Source: GBS-DC sp037442365
Lineage (GTDB): Bacteria; Armatimonadota; Fimbriimonadia; Fimbriimonadales; GBS-DC
Direction of reading: 5' to 3'
DNA length: 64,000 nt
Assembly (NCBI GenBank): GCA_037442365.1
Contig: JBBIQK010000008.1
Location: 5,509 to 69,508 of the forward strand
Part shown: positions 37,630 to 50,286 of the stretch, one piece after another
Position numbering within the stretch: position 1 is the first letter of the stretch
Layout: each line of letters begins with the position of its first letter
The notes under the pieces: generated by a model
Databases searched by the model: none
Seen by the model: only the letters and a program-made list of their open reading frames with translations
What the model was told of the DNA's origin: nothing
Made by a program: the position numbers and the translations under genes

Positions 37630-37980
37630 CTACAGACTGAAGGATGTGCCGCAGCCGCAGGTGCGCTTCGCCTTCGGGATTTCGAAGTGGAACCCGCCGC
37701 CAATCAGCTGACCCGTGTAGTCGACGGTCGCGCCCTCCAGTATCTCCGCGCTCTTGGGGTCTATCACCACGCGCACGCCGTCAAACTCCGCCATCAGGTC
37801 GTTCGGGCGCGGCGAGTCCACGGGCATCATCACATGCTCGAATCCCGAGCAGCCCCCCGCGCGCACGCCGATGCGCAGGTAGGCGTCAGGCTTGCCCTGC
37901 CGCGCCAGCACATGCTTGATTCGAGCAATCGCACGCTCCGTCAGACGGATTGGGAACCGGGTCTGCGTCATAGAACTCAC
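37630..37980 (-). CDS. A-type iron-sulfur carrier protein (IscA/SufA/ErpA family)
   Basis: 116 residues. The three conserved cysteines are present: one in RIGVRAGGCSGFEHVM and two in KRTCGCGTSFSL (C-G-C). It transfers Fe-S clusters to apo-proteins. GGGFHFEIPKAKRTCGCG is the usual C-terminal block. The next gene downstream on the same strand is remote from isc/suf genes, but the neighbouring aconitase is an Fe-S enzyme and a plausible client. Start GTG 37980 is favoured over the ATG three codons later, because TATAAT (complement 37988-37993) ends 7 bases before the GTG. Confidence 0.9.
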   Translation of the reverse strand: MSSMTQTRFPIRLTERAIARIKHVLARQGKPDAYLRIGVRAGGCSGFEHVMMPVDSPRPNDLMAEFDGVRVVIDPKSAEILEGATVDYTGQLIGGGFHFEIPKAKRTCGCGTSFSL

Positions 37981-38031
37981 CAGCGCAATTATACCCTGCG
38001 CGCCCCCCAGAACGGAGGACGCGCAGGCAAC

Positions 38032-40785
<2,754 letters not shown>

Positions 40786-40825
40786 GAGTTGTCTCCTCCG
40801 CTCCAAGAGTGTACCTGATAACGGT

Positions 40826-41605
40826 TCAGTCGGCAGAGACCATTATATTGGCAACATCCCCGTTCCGCAGGCGCACCTGAAGTATATCGGCGCCGTCGCG
40901 GGTCTGCCAGCCAGCGATGGGGTCATCGTGCGCAATCTCGCCCTCGTTGCCGTCTCCCAGACGAATAGGTGAGCCAATACGCCCTACCAGATCTGAAGTA
41001 TAGCCCTCGACACTGACAACACAAACCTCACCCGCACGCGAATCATACAACGCCACATACCTGCCCGAGAGCGCAATCGAAGCTGTTGCGATATGATCGA
41101 AAAAACCAGCAGAGTATGCCCGTCCGTTGCTGTGGCGAATTATCACTTGTTCGCGTCCGTATGCGAAGTGTTTGTCGTCAGTGTATCGAACCTTGTAGAC
41201 GCCACAGGCGGGCGACGAAGCGAGTAAACTTTCCAATCCGAACTCTGAGGCGACCAGTGCTGGGTAGTACGCGGTTTCGCTGGACGACGAGAAGACGCGA
41301 ACGCCAAGCAACGCAACCGCCGCCAGAAGAGCCGCTACGCTCACCCACAGCCCCACCCTGAACCAGCGCTTGCGCACGGCGGCGCGCTCTGCGAGTTGCG
41401 CCTGCGTGCGCCGATTCTGTTCGTGATATTGAATCGCGCGTTCCAGACTCTCGTCAGCGACGCCCGCCTCACGGGCAATCGCACGCAGCTGCTCGACCGT
41501 GAAGGTGCTGTCCTGCAGGTTCGCCGCCAGGCGCAGAATCTCAACTGCCTCTTCAGGCGAATAACACACCTGCGCGTCAGCCGATTGCTGCTGCTCCAGA
41601 GTCAT
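40826..41605 (-). CDS. single-pass membrane protein, paralogue A of a tandem pair
   Basis: 259 residues when started at ATG 41605, exactly the length of the neighbouring paralogue; an earlier in-frame ATG at 41638 has no counterpart there. The N-terminal cytoplasmic segment (YSPEEAVEILRLAANLQDST then FTVEQLRAIAREAGVADESL) looks like a small helical module. A transmembrane helix follows at about 85-106 (VGLWVSVAALLAAVALLGVR), then a beta-rich external domain with a conserved pattern ALYDSRAGEVCVVSVEG. Function unknown; the external part could be propeller-like or a sensor. GGGGCAGA serves as ribosome binding site. Confidence 0.65.
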   Translation of the reverse strand: MTLEQQQSADAQVCYSPEEAVEILRLAANLQDSTFTVEQLRAIAREAGVADESLERAIQYHEQNRRTQAQLAERAAVRKRWFRVGLWVSVAALLAAVALLGVRVFSSSSETAYYPALVASEFGLESLLASSPACGVYKVRYTDDKHFAYGREQVIIRHSNGRAYSAGFFDHIATASIALSGRYVALYDSRAGEVCVVSVEGYTSDLVGRIGSPIRLGDGNEGEIAHDDPIAGWQTRDGADILQVRLRNGDVANIMVSAD

Positions 41606-41649
41606 ACTGTCTGCCCCGTGTGCTTGATACTGTGCCATCCCCAGATTTC

Positions 41650-42429
41650 CTATCGCCGAACAGGCACATCAACGACCTGACCACTGTCCAGTCGTATACG
41701 CAGTCGGGGAGAAGCGCTGTCCGATTCCCAACCCACAATCGGGTTGCCGCCCGCGATCGTTCCCACGAACTGGTTCCCGACTACAAGCGGCTCGCCGCTG
41801 CGCCCGATGCGCTGAAGGGCTTGACCACTCAACTCAACCACCCATATCTCACCCGTTGCCGAGTCGTAGAGCGCCACACGAGAGGCATAGGGTGCAAATG
41901 AAGCAAAAGACACCCGCTGGAACTCGGCGCCGACCACATACTCGTCCCCGAAACGGCTGCGGATTACCACCCGCTGCGCGTGCCCCTGCCCTGAGGACAG
42001 AGCGTTCACACGATAGACTGCGTAGCTGCTGGAGGAGGCAAGCAGATCGCCCAGACCATAGGAGGTTTGCGTGGTCGCCTCGAAAGACTGCGGCGTGGTT
42101 GCAACGACCCAGAAACCAGCGAGCGCGACAACGCCAAGTATCACGGACAGCACGAATCCAGCGGCAGCCAGTCCTAACCATTTGAGCAGCCGCTTGCGTT
42201 TGAGGCGCGCCTGCGCCTCCTGCGCGACTTGTATACGCCCCTGCTCGTGCTGTTCAATCGCGCGCTCCAGATTCTCGTCGGCGACGCCCGCCTCGCGGGC
42301 AATCGCGCGCAACTGCTCGACCGTGAAGGTGCTGTCCTGCAGGTTCGCCGCCCGACGCAGAATCTCGCCCGCCTCTTCGGGCGAATAGCGCGCCTGCGCG
42401 TCAGCCGATTGCTGTTGCTCCAGCGCCAT
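41650..42429 (-). CDS. single-pass membrane protein, paralogue B of a tandem pair
   Basis: 259 residues with the same plan as its downstream neighbour: helical module (YSPEEAGEILRRAANLQDST), transmembrane helix (LGLAAAGFVLSVILGVVALA) and external beta domain with ALYDSATGEIWVVELSGQAL. The first 55 residues are almost identical between the two copies while the rest has diverged. TATAAT at complement 42448-42453 gives an 18-base gap with AGGGGAAA before the ATG. It lies 44 bases upstream of paralogue A, so one transcript is likely. It is divergent from the alpha-2-macroglobulin gene. Confidence 0.65.
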   Translation of the reverse strand: MALEQQQSADAQARYSPEEAGEILRRAANLQDSTFTVEQLRAIAREAGVADENLERAIEQHEQGRIQVAQEAQARLKRKRLLKWLGLAAAGFVLSVILGVVALAGFWVVATTPQSFEATTQTSYGLGDLLASSSSYAVYRVNALSSGQGHAQRVVIRSRFGDEYVVGAEFQRVSFASFAPYASRVALYDSATGEIWVVELSGQALQRIGRSGEPLVVGNQFVGTIAGGNPIVGWESDSASPRLRIRLDSGQVVDVPVRR

Positions 42430-42540
42430 ACAGTTTCCCCTGCCCTTATTATACTACTGCTTCCCCCAATTTCCTGCAACGGTGAATAAACCCAGCAGGA
42501 ATGGTTTTCGCGCGTCGAATATAGAGTGCAGGGTGATTGT

Positions 42541-45500
42541 ATGGTCTGGCGCAAGGTTGCACATATCGCGCTTGGATGCGCACTGTTGATAGGCTTCCAG
42601 CTCTACGGGATTGCAGGGCTGGTGCAGAACGAACCGCCGCGCGGCAGTGTGTTTGGCGTCGCTTACTCCGAACGCACTCTGAACCCGCTCCCGAAAACCT
42701 ATGTCCGCCTCTATCTGCAGGAGCCGCTGGGACAGTCCAGGGCCTCCGAACCGCCCGCCGCTGAACCCCCGCCTGAGGCGCCTCAGGAGATGTCCTCCCG
42801 CCGTCAGGGATGGGATGATGCTTGGCTCGAGTGGTACGAGTGCGGCTATAGCGGCGAACCTGACGGGCGCACCTGGGAAGTGATTGCCGACAGGGAAGGA
42901 CGCTTCCAGTTGCGCGGCATCCCCACAGGGGTCTACACCGTCGAAGCGAACAGCAGATGGCACACGCTCTACGATCCGCAGGACTATCCTTACGAACCCG
43001 ATCGGAAAATGCGCGTGGTGGTGCGCGAGGGGGGACGCGCTGAACTGGAGCTTGCCCTCAAGCCGCCTAAGCCGTTTCTGGAGCTGATTCACCCGCAGGC
43101 GGTCTACTACCCCGGTGAACTGCTGCGCGTCGGCTTGCGCGGCTTCAACGACGACGAGAGCATCCGCCTGAACTTCTACAAGGTGCGCCTCAGCGCCTCA
43201 GATGCGGCGCCTGTTGGATTGTATCGCTTTCTCGAGAGTACGCGGTACGGGTGGTGGCAGACCGACCAGAGGCTGACGCACGAGTTGAACGCCTACAGGC
43301 AACATCTGGAGCGTCTTGAATCGCGCGAGACGCCCATTCGCGGGCGCGACCCCGAAGGCGTGTTCACCCAGTATGTGGAGCTGCCCCAGCAGTCTGAAGG
43401 CGCGTACCTGCTGGAGGCGCAGTCGGGACCGAACCGCCAAATTGCGCTGGTGGTAATCTCCTCCATCGGCGTCGTGTCGAAAGTCAGCGACGAGGCGACC
43501 GAGCTGTGGTGTACCGACCTGCGCACGGGGCAACCAATCGCAAATGTCGGTGTTCGCGTGTATCGGGAGGTCAGCGTTGGCGCGAATGAATCGCCGCCTC
43601 GCTCCGAAACGCGCATGATTGCCGAGGCGCGCGCCAATCGCGATGGGCTGGCGCGTCTGGGGCGCGTGGCGTCCTATGAAAACGACGGATACAACCGAAC
43701 ACTCGTCGCCGTGTATTCCCCGCGCACGGGTAATGTCGTTCACTGGGGCAACCTATTGGTCGCCTCATGGAGCAACCCGCGCACGGGCGAACCGCGCACG
43801 GGCGCGCTCTACACCGACCGCCCCATCTACCGCCCCGGACACACGGTTCACTTCAAGGGCGTCGCGCGGCTGGGCAAGATGACCGCCTACCGCCTGCCGC
43901 CGCCCAACACGCCCGTGCGAATCACGGTGCTGAACCCCCGCGACGAGGTGATCTACGAAGCGCGCACAGCGACCAACTCAATGGGCGCGTTTGCGGGCAG
44001 CTTCCCGACATCCCCTGAAGCCGAGATGGGCTACTACACTATTCGTGCGCAGGTGGGCGACCTCGGCGTGGTGGAACAGTGGGTTCCCCTCAGTGCGTAC
44101 CGCAAACCGACCTACCGTATCACCCTCAAGCCCGACCGCGAGCTTTACATGCCCGACGAGACCGTGCGCATCCCCATCCAGACTGAATACTACTTCGGAA
44201 TGCCTGTGCCGAATACGCAGCTGACCTACACCATCTATCGCCGCGAGGCGTGGCGCTGGTGGAGCGACCAGGCTTACGACGCCCAGCCCGTAGAGGAAGA
44301 CGAACTGTCCGAGGACGCCGCTGAGGGGTGGGATTACAGCGCCGCGTATGCAGGTCAGGTGATTGCTACGGGCGAACTCACGACCGACGCGGCGGGGCGG
44401 GCGACCCTCACCCTGCGGGCAAGCGACCTGCTGACGGACGCCAGCCCAACCGCTTCCTTCCTTGACGCGGCGAGCACCAGCTACGAATATACCGTAGAGG
44501 TGTACGCGCTCTCGGAGGGTTGGGAGGGCGCAAAGGGACGCGCCTCGTTCGAGGTTGCCCCCTCCGTGTGGGAGGCGCGCCTGCAATCAGAGCGTGAGTT
44601 CGGCGACGCGGGAACCGTCTATCGCTACCGCGTGCGACTGATCGACCGACGCACGGGCGCGCCGGTGCAGGCGGCGCTGCAGTGGCAGGCGGCGACCTAC
44701 CTGCTGGCGGGCGACCGCAGGCGCATCGCCGAGCAACATCAGGGCACGCTCCGAACGGACGCGCAGGGCTACGCCGCCTTCGAGTTCACGCCTGAAACAG
44801 GAGGCGACTGGGAGATTACGCTGAAGGCGCGCGACGCACAGGGCTACCTGGTGGACGCGCGTCATCTGCTGTGGGTGTGGGATGACGCCTACGCGCCGCA
44901 GTGGGATGCCCACGCGCGCGACGCCAACGCGCTGGAGGCGCGCCTGCAGAAGCGCGTCTACGAACCGGGCGAACAGGTGGAGCTGGCGCTACGCACTCCG
45001 CATCGCGACGCCGTGTTCTACATCACCCTCGAGGGCGAACGCCTCTACCATTCGCAAGTAGTCCGAGCGCAGGGCGCGCTCACCCGCGTGCGCCTGCCCA
45101 TTACCCGCGAGCAAATCCCCAACGCCTTCGTCTCCGTGTGTATGGTGCGCGACAAGCAGCTGGTGCAACGCCAGCTGGAGTATCGCGTCGGTAGACGGCT
45201 GGGCGCGATGCGCGTGCAGATTCAGACCGACAAGCCGCGCTATGAACCCGGCGAAACGATGCAGGTGCGCCTGCAAACGGCTGATGCGCAGGGCAACCCC
45301 GTGCCCGCCGAACTCTCGCTGGCGGTGGTGGACGAGGCGATTTACGCCATCCGTGAGGACGACCCCGCCGCCGTGCGCAGGGCGTTCTACAGTCGGCGCT
45401 GGAACAGGGTGAATACGGACTTTTCCGCCGTGTGGCTTGCGCTGCAGGGCGACAAGGGCGAAACGGAGAATATTCGGCGCGACTTCCGCGACACCGCCTT

Positions 45501-47703
45501 CTGGCTGCCCATCGTGCGTACCGATGCGCGCGGCGGGGCGACCGTGCGCGTGCGCCTGCCCGACAACATCACCGAGTGGCGACTGACTGCAATCGCGCAC
45601 ACAACGGACACGCGAATCGGCTACGCCCGCGCGCAGGTCAAAGCCGCGAAAGACCTGACGGCGCGCCTGCGCCTGCCCATGTGGCTGGTGGAGGGCGATC
45701 GCACGGAAATTAACGCGATTCTGAGCAACGACACCGACCAGCCGCGCGAGGTGGAGGTCGAGCTGCGTGCGCCCGACGGCGTGCGGCGACAGATTGCCCG
45801 CGTGCCCGCCCGCAACTCCGTCGCCCTGCGCTGGGACTACACCCCCAGCGCGCTGGGCGAGCAGAAGTTTGTGCTGATTGCCCGTGAGCGCAACGGACGC
45901 CTGCGCGATGCCGAAGCGCGCACCCTGCTGGTCAAGCCGCTGAGCCTGACCGAGACCGACAGCCGCGCCGTCGCGCTGAACGCGGAACGCACGCTGACGC
46001 TCACCATGCACGCGGACGCGCTCCCCGAACGCGCCGCGCTGACCCTGCGCAGCTTCCCCAGCGTAAGCGCAATCGCCGTCGAGAGCCTGCCCTACCTGCT
46101 CGACTATCCCTACGGCTGCGTGGAGCAGACCGTGAGCCGATTCGTGCCCGCTCTGCTGACGCTGCAGGCGGCGAAGCAGCTTGAATTGCCCCTCGACGAG
46201 GCGACCCGACGCAAAATCGATGAAATTACTCAGCAGTCGCTACAACGCCTCCAGCGGATGCAGTGCGCCGACGGCGGCTGGGGCTGGTGGCAGGACCGTG
46301 AGTCGTCGGCGTGGACAACCGCCTATGCCGTGTGGGGCTTGCACACCGCGAAGCAGGCGGGCGTATCCGTGCCCGAAACGATGTACCAGCGCGGCGTGCA
46401 GGCGCTGGCGCGACACGCCGAGGAGATGCTCAATCACCTCCTGAACCGCAAGGATGGGGATACCAGCGCGCCGACGCACGACGCGCTTCTGGTGCTGCAG
46501 ACCCTCGCGCAGACAAATGCCCCTCCGCCCGCGCGGCTGAACGCCCCCCAGCCGATGGCGCAGTGGGTCGAGTGGGCAACGCAGCCCCGCACGCCGAATA
46601 GCGAGGATTACATCCCCCCTGAATGGATGCAACCTTATCGCGCGACGCTGGCGCGCATCCTGCTGCACTGGCGCGACCTACCCGACACCCGGGCGCACCT
46701 GCAACGGCTCTGGGAAGCCATGCAACGCGACGCCCTCGAAGACCGCAGCCATATCGACTGGTCGCCCAACCGCACGGACGACCCCTACGACAGGTGGTCT
46801 TACGCCTGGTACGAGGCGGAGACGCAAGCGGAAATCCTGCTCACACTGCTGGAGGCGCGCCCGCTGGCAGAGGCGCTGTTTGGCAGCCTGCCGCGCTACG
46901 AGCAGCTGTTGGGCAAGACCGCCGTGGGGCTGGCGCTGGGCTACCGCAATCAGGCGTGGTACTCCAGCCGCGACACGGCGCGCGCGGTGGAGGCGCTGCT
47001 GGCGTACAGCGTGCGCTACGAACGCGACAGCGCGCTCGAGGGCGCCTACGAAGTGTGGCTGAATGGGCAACGGGTGCGCACAATCACCGTGCAGGCGCAG
47101 GGCGCGCGACGAGTCGCCCAGACGCTGCGTCTGACGGGCTTGCCATGGCGCAGGGGCGAGAACACGCTCCTGCTGCGCCCCACGCGCGGCGCGCCGCTGA
47201 TTAGCCTGACGCTCGAACAGCCGCGTAAGCTCAGCTTCCAGCACGCCGACGCGCCCACAGGACCGCTGAAGCTGCGCGTCTACCGTGTGGAACGCCCCGC
47301 CGAGATGACGACGCCAGGCGAGCGGCTGCGTCCCCTGCGCTCAGGCGACACAGTGCGCACAGGCGACCTGCTGCGCATCGATGTCGTCGCCCGCATGCCG
47401 CAGAAGGTCTCGCGCCTCGACTACACCGTGCTGGAGACGCCCTTCCCCGCAGGCTGCGCCCCGTTCGACACCGAGGCGTTCTACACCAGCTGGTGGTGGG
47501 ACTACGCTCATGAGGAGGTGCGCGACGATCGCGCCGTCGCCTTCCGCAGTCGCTGGCAACGCGGCGACGAGTATCGCTACACTCTGCTCGTGCGCGCCGA
47601 GTCGCCGGGCGAGTATACTTTATTACCAGCGCACCTGTGGGGGATGTATGCGCCGTTTCAGGCGCACAGCAACCCATTCCGAATCCGAATCGCTGCGAGG
47701 TGA
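42541..47703 (+). CDS. bacterial alpha-2-macroglobulin family protein
   Basis: About 1720 residues. An N-terminal hydrophobic signal/anchor (VAHIALGCALLIGFQLYGIA) is followed by MG-type beta domains, including the MG2-like TDRPIYRPGHTVHFKGVAR and KPTYRITLKPDRELYMPDE. The complement-like region has VQIQTDKPRYEPGETMQVRL and LAVVDEAIYAIREDDPA, and an alpha/alpha thioester domain follows. The thioester motif is CVEQ with Cys1193 in YPYGCVEQTVSRFVPALL, so covalent trapping of proteases is possible. Typical bacterial A2Ms are periplasmic protease traps paired with PBP1C; here the partner is instead a TPR-like protein whose ribosome binding site overlaps this stop codon. ATG 42541 is preferred over GTG 42526. 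Confidence 0.9.
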   Translation: MVWRKVAHIALGCALLIGFQLYGIAGLVQNEPPRGSVFGVAYSERTLNPLPKTYVRLYLQEPLGQSRASEPPAAEPPPEAPQEMSSRRQGWDDAWLEWYECGYSGEPDGRTWEVIADREGRFQLRGIPTGVYTVEANSRWHTLYDPQDYPYEPDRKMRVVVREGGRAELELALKPPKPFLELIHPQAVYYPGELLRVGLRGFNDDESIRLNFYKVRLSASDAAPVGLYRFLESTRYGWWQTDQRLTHELNAYRQHLERLESRETPIRGRDPEGVFTQYVELPQQSEGAYLLEAQSGPNRQIALVVISSIGVVSKVSDEATELWCTDLRTGQPIANVGVRVYREVSVGANESPPRSETRMIAEARANRDGLARLGRVASYENDGYNRTLVAVYSPRTGNVVHWGNLLVASWSNPRTGEPRTGALYTDRPIYRPGHTVHFKGVARLGKMTAYRLPPPNTPVRITVLNPRDEVIYEARTATNSMGAFAGSFPTSPEAEMGYYTIRAQVGDLGVVEQWVPLSAYRKPTYRITLKPDRELYMPDETVRIPIQTEYYFGMPVPNTQLTYTIYRREAWRWWSDQAYDAQPVEEDELSEDAAEGWDYSAAYAGQVIATGELTTDAAGRATLTLRASDLLTDASPTASFLDAASTSYEYTVEVYALSEGWEGAKGRASFEVAPSVWEARLQSEREFGDAGTVYRYRVRLIDRRTGAPVQAALQWQAATYLLAGDRRRIAEQHQGTLRTDAQGYAAFEFTPETGGDWEITLKARDAQGYLVDARHLLWVWDDAYAPQWDAHARDANALEARLQKRVYEPGEQVELALRTPHRDAVFYITLEGERLYHSQVVRAQGALTRVRLPITREQIPNAFVSVCMVRDKQLVQRQLEYRVGRRLGAMRVQIQTDKPRYEPGETMQVRLQTADAQGNPVPAELSLAVVDEAIYAIREDDPAAVRRAFYSRRWNRVNTDFSAVWLALQGDKGETENIRRDFRDTAFWLPIVRTDARGGATVRVRLPDNITEWRLTAIAHTTDTRIGYARAQVKAAKDLTARLRLPMWLVEGDRTEINAILSNDTDQPREVEVELRAPDGVRRQIARVPARNSVALRWDYTPSALGEQKFVLIARERNGRLRDAEARTLLVKPLSLTETDSRAVALNAERTLTLTMHADALPERAALTLRSFPSVSAIAVESLPYLLDYPYGCVEQTVSRFVPALLTLQAAKQLELPLDEATRRKIDEITQQSLQRLQRMQCADGGWGWWQDRESSAWTTAYAVWGLHTAKQAGVSVPETMYQRGVQALARHAEEMLNHLLNRKDGDTSAPTHDALLVLQTLAQTNAPPPARLNAPQPMAQWVEWATQPRTPNSEDYIPPEWMQPYRATLARILLHWRDLPDTRAHLQRLWEAMQRDALEDRSHIDWSPNRTDDPYDRWSYAWYEAETQAEILLTLLEARPLAEALFGSLPRYEQLLGKTAVGLALGYRNQAWYSSRDTARAVEALLAYSVRYERDSALEGAYEVWLNGQRVRTITVQAQGARRVAQTLRLTGLPWRRGENTLLLRPTRGAPLISLTLEQPRKLSFQHADAPTGPLKLRVYRVERPAEMTTPGERLRPLRSGDTVRTGDLLRIDVVARMPQKVSRLDYTVLETPFPAGCAPFDTEAFYTSWWWDYAHEEVRDDRAVAFRSRWQRGDEYRYTLLVRAESPGEYTLLPAHLWGMYAPFQAHSNPFRIRIAAR

Positions 47704-47708
47704 GAACA

Positions 47709-49454
47709 ATGCGACAACACTGGGAACGCTACCGATGGCTTGGCTGGCTGCTTATGCCCGTAGTGGGCAGTCTGCTGTTGATTCTCGCGCCGTGGGTGGT
47801 GCAGGAACTGCGCCCCATCCATTCCAGCGCGCTCTTTCGGGAGGCGCGGGTGGAGCTGGCGGCGCAGCAACATCTCTGGCATCGAGTGCACGGCGCGGCG
47901 CTCTATGTGCGCGCGCTGACACGCGCGGGCGAGATTCAGCAAGCGATTGAATTCGTGGACGCCCTGCCTCCCGCAATCAAGCCTCCCGTGCAGCACGAGT
48001 TCATCCATGCGCTCATTGCTGCTGGCGCGCTGGATCTCGCGCTGGAACGCGCCCGCGAACAAATCACACCGATCAACTACAAACTCCCCTGGCAATCGTA
48101 TGAAGAGCCAGAGTCGCTCTACGGGTATCTCGCCAGCGAACTGATAGAGGCGGGACGCTACGAAGACGCCCTGCAAGCCATCCGCTGGGCATGCCAGAAA
48201 GAGTCGGGCAACATGTACGAGACCGCTTACCTGCTGATTGCGCGTCGAGCGGTTCAGGCGGGTCAGATGGACACTGCCCTCCGCGCGCTGGAGCATGCGC
48301 CTGCGCATCGTGCCTTTGGAGAGACGCTCCTTGTGGTGAACGCCCTGCTGCAACGCAGTCAACCTGCGCGCGCCCTGAACTTCCTGAACCGCCAGATGAA
48401 GCGACTGGAGCAAAAAGACGATGATCTCGTCGAGCTGCCGCCTGCGCTGGAAGCCGCTGTGCAGCACGCATCGACTCTGGCGCGCGCGGGGCGCACGAAC
48501 GACGCCGCCCAGCACGCTGAGCAGACCCTGCGCCGCTACCTGCGCGCGCATACCCAGCAGACGATTAATTTCGACGCCCTGTATACGCTCGCTGTGCGCT
48601 TCACTGAATGCCTGCCCGCGGAAACCATGCGGCGCATCCTCGACCGACTGCCGACCGACGCCTACGAATGCGCCGAGACACACCTGCGCGGCGGCTACCT
48701 GCAGGGGCTGGTGAACACAAGGCGCTGGGGTGCGCTGACCGCTGCGCGAAAACGCGACAGCGACTTCGAAATCAGAGGAATCCCGTCGCACTGGATTGTC
48801 GTTGCGGGGCTGCTTCAGGAAGGCAGAGTGTCGGAGGCGCGCACGCTGACTCGCAAAGACCCCGAATCGGACCGCGCACGCTGGGTGCAATCCCAGCTGC
48901 AACAGCTTCGGCAAAAGTACCCGACGATATCCCCCGAGACGCAGCGCGCCCTTGAACGAATCGCGCGCCAGTGGGTGGTGCAGTACGAATTTCTGGAACC
49001 GGACTTCGTAGACGCGCTGGCGCTGGGGATTGTGGCGTCTGGCTCGGAGCGATTCTTTCGGGACGCAGCGCAGGTAATACGCTGGACCGACTCTGCCAAT
49101 CCTCATATAACCAACGCGCCTTTTGTGTTCCAATCCGCGTACTATCTGGGGCTGGACAACCCTGCGCTTGACGAGTTGATACGTGGGACTGACCCGGAGG
49201 AAGTCTACTGGGTTTACGGCGTCGCGGCGGTGGCGCAGGCGGGACGGCTCGAACAGGCGGAAGCGCTGCTGCAACGGGCGGGTCGCCTGTCCGACTCAGA
49301 CGCGGCGACCTATCGCGCGGGGTACGCGATTGGGCTGGCGAAGCGCGGGCGCTACCGCGAGGCGGTACGGATGGCGCGCGGACTGCCCTACGCGGGGCAT
49401 CGAGTCTTCGCGCTTGCCAACATCGCCGCCGAGCTGAAAAAACAGGGGATGTGA
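47709..49454 (+). CDS. membrane-anchored TPR-like repeat protein coupled to the A2M gene
   Basis: 581 residues. An N-terminal anchor (WLGWLLMPVVGSLLLILAPW) precedes about 530 residues of antiparallel helices with TPR/SEL1-like character, for example ALYVRALTRAGEIQQAIEFV, AGRYEDALQAIRWAC and AVAQAGRLEQAEALLQRAGR. No enzymatic motif. GAGGTGAG, overlapping the A2M stop, is the ribosome binding site, and ATG 47709 is 5 bases after that stop, so the two are translated together and may form an extracytoplasmic complex. Repeat count and partner binding cannot be settled by eye. Confidence 0.75.
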   Translation: MRQHWERYRWLGWLLMPVVGSLLLILAPWVVQELRPIHSSALFREARVELAAQQHLWHRVHGAALYVRALTRAGEIQQAIEFVDALPPAIKPPVQHEFIHALIAAGALDLALERAREQITPINYKLPWQSYEEPESLYGYLASELIEAGRYEDALQAIRWACQKESGNMYETAYLLIARRAVQAGQMDTALRALEHAPAHRAFGETLLVVNALLQRSQPARALNFLNRQMKRLEQKDDDLVELPPALEAAVQHASTLARAGRTNDAAQHAEQTLRRYLRAHTQQTINFDALYTLAVRFTECLPAETMRRILDRLPTDAYECAETHLRGGYLQGLVNTRRWGALTAARKRDSDFEIRGIPSHWIVVAGLLQEGRVSEARTLTRKDPESDRARWVQSQLQQLRQKYPTISPETQRALERIARQWVVQYEFLEPDFVDALALGIVASGSERFFRDAAQVIRWTDSANPHITNAPFVFQSAYYLGLDNPALDELIRGTDPEEVYWVYGVAAVAQAGRLEQAEALLQRAGRLSDSDAATYRAGYAIGLAKRGRYREAVRMARGLPYAGHRVFALANIAAELKKQGM

Positions 49455-49491
49455 AGCGGGAAAACCGAACCGCCTGTCGAATCGGCAGGCT

Positions 49492-50286
49492 ATGAAACTC
49501 GCCTGTCAGGAAGGTCTTGTGCCCGGCAACAGCCTGCCGGAGCGCCTGGAGCGGCTCGCCGCGTGGGGCTACGAGGGCATCGAGTTCTGGGGCGGCGGCG
49601 TCAAGGAGCGCGTCGCCGAAATCCAGAGCGCGTTGCGCAATAGCCCTGTGCGCGCCAGCACCATCTGCGCGGGGTTTCGCGGCTGCCTGCTCGACGCCGA
49701 CCCCAGCCAGCGCGCCCTCGCGATGCAGGACATCCGTGAGTTGCTCTTCGTCGCGGGCGACATCGGCGCCGTCGGGCTGATTGTCGTGCCCATCTTCGGC
49801 GCGCCGCGCCTCCCCGACCTCAGCCCGCTCGCGACGCCCGAACCACTGGAGCGCGACCTGCTGCTCAAGCTGCTCGAAGACCTGCTCCAGACTGCCGAGA
49901 AAGCAGGCGCGCACATCCTGCTGGAACCGCTCAACCGCTACGAAACGCACTTCCTGCGCCGACTGGAGCAGGCGGCAAGCCTGTGCGACGCGCTGCCCCA
50001 TCCCCACCTGAAGCTGATGGCGGACTTTTTCCACATGAGCATCGAGGAGGCGGACATTCCCGCCGCGCTGCGCGCCGCAGGCAACCATCTCGCGCATGTG
50101 CATCTGGCAGACAGCAACCGCCTGCTGCCCGGGCAGGGGCACACCGACTTTCGCAGCGGATTCGCCGCCCTGCGCGCGATGGGCTACACGGGCTACATGG
50201 CGCTGGAGTGCGGCGTCGCGGGCGACCCACTCGTCGAGCTGCCGAAAGCCGCCGCCTACCTCAGGGAGCAGATGGCGGCGGGCTGA
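49492..50286 (+). CDS. sugar phosphate isomerase/epimerase family TIM barrel
   Basis: 264-residue xylose-isomerase-like barrel (AP endonuclease 2 superfamily). Candidate metal ligands lie in AHILLEPLNRYETHF (Glu), LMADFFHMSIEEADI (Asp, His), AHVHLADSNRLLPGQGHTDF (His) and GYMALECG (Glu). This is the arrangement of hydroxypyruvate isomerase or tagatose/psicose epimerase relatives. Substrate unknown. No signal peptide. The last 26 bases overlap the convergent membrane-protein gene. No convincing ribosome binding site before ATG 49492. Confidence 0.8.
   Translation: MKLACQEGLVPGNSLPERLERLAAWGYEGIEFWGGGVKERVAEIQSALRNSPVRASTICAGFRGCLLDADPSQRALAMQDIRELLFVAGDIGAVGLIVVPIFGAPRLPDLSPLATPEPLERDLLLKLLEDLLQTAEKAGAHILLEPLNRYETHFLRRLEQAASLCDALPHPHLKLMADFFHMSIEEADIPAALRAAGNHLAHVHLADSNRLLPGQGHTDFRSGFAALRAMGYTGYMALECGVAGDPLVELPKAAAYLREQMAAG

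Noticed and set aside
47658..49274. 538-codon minus-strand frame opposite the TPR-like gene
   Set aside because: Shadow frame; the plus-strand frame has a membrane anchor, a ribosome binding site and repeat character.
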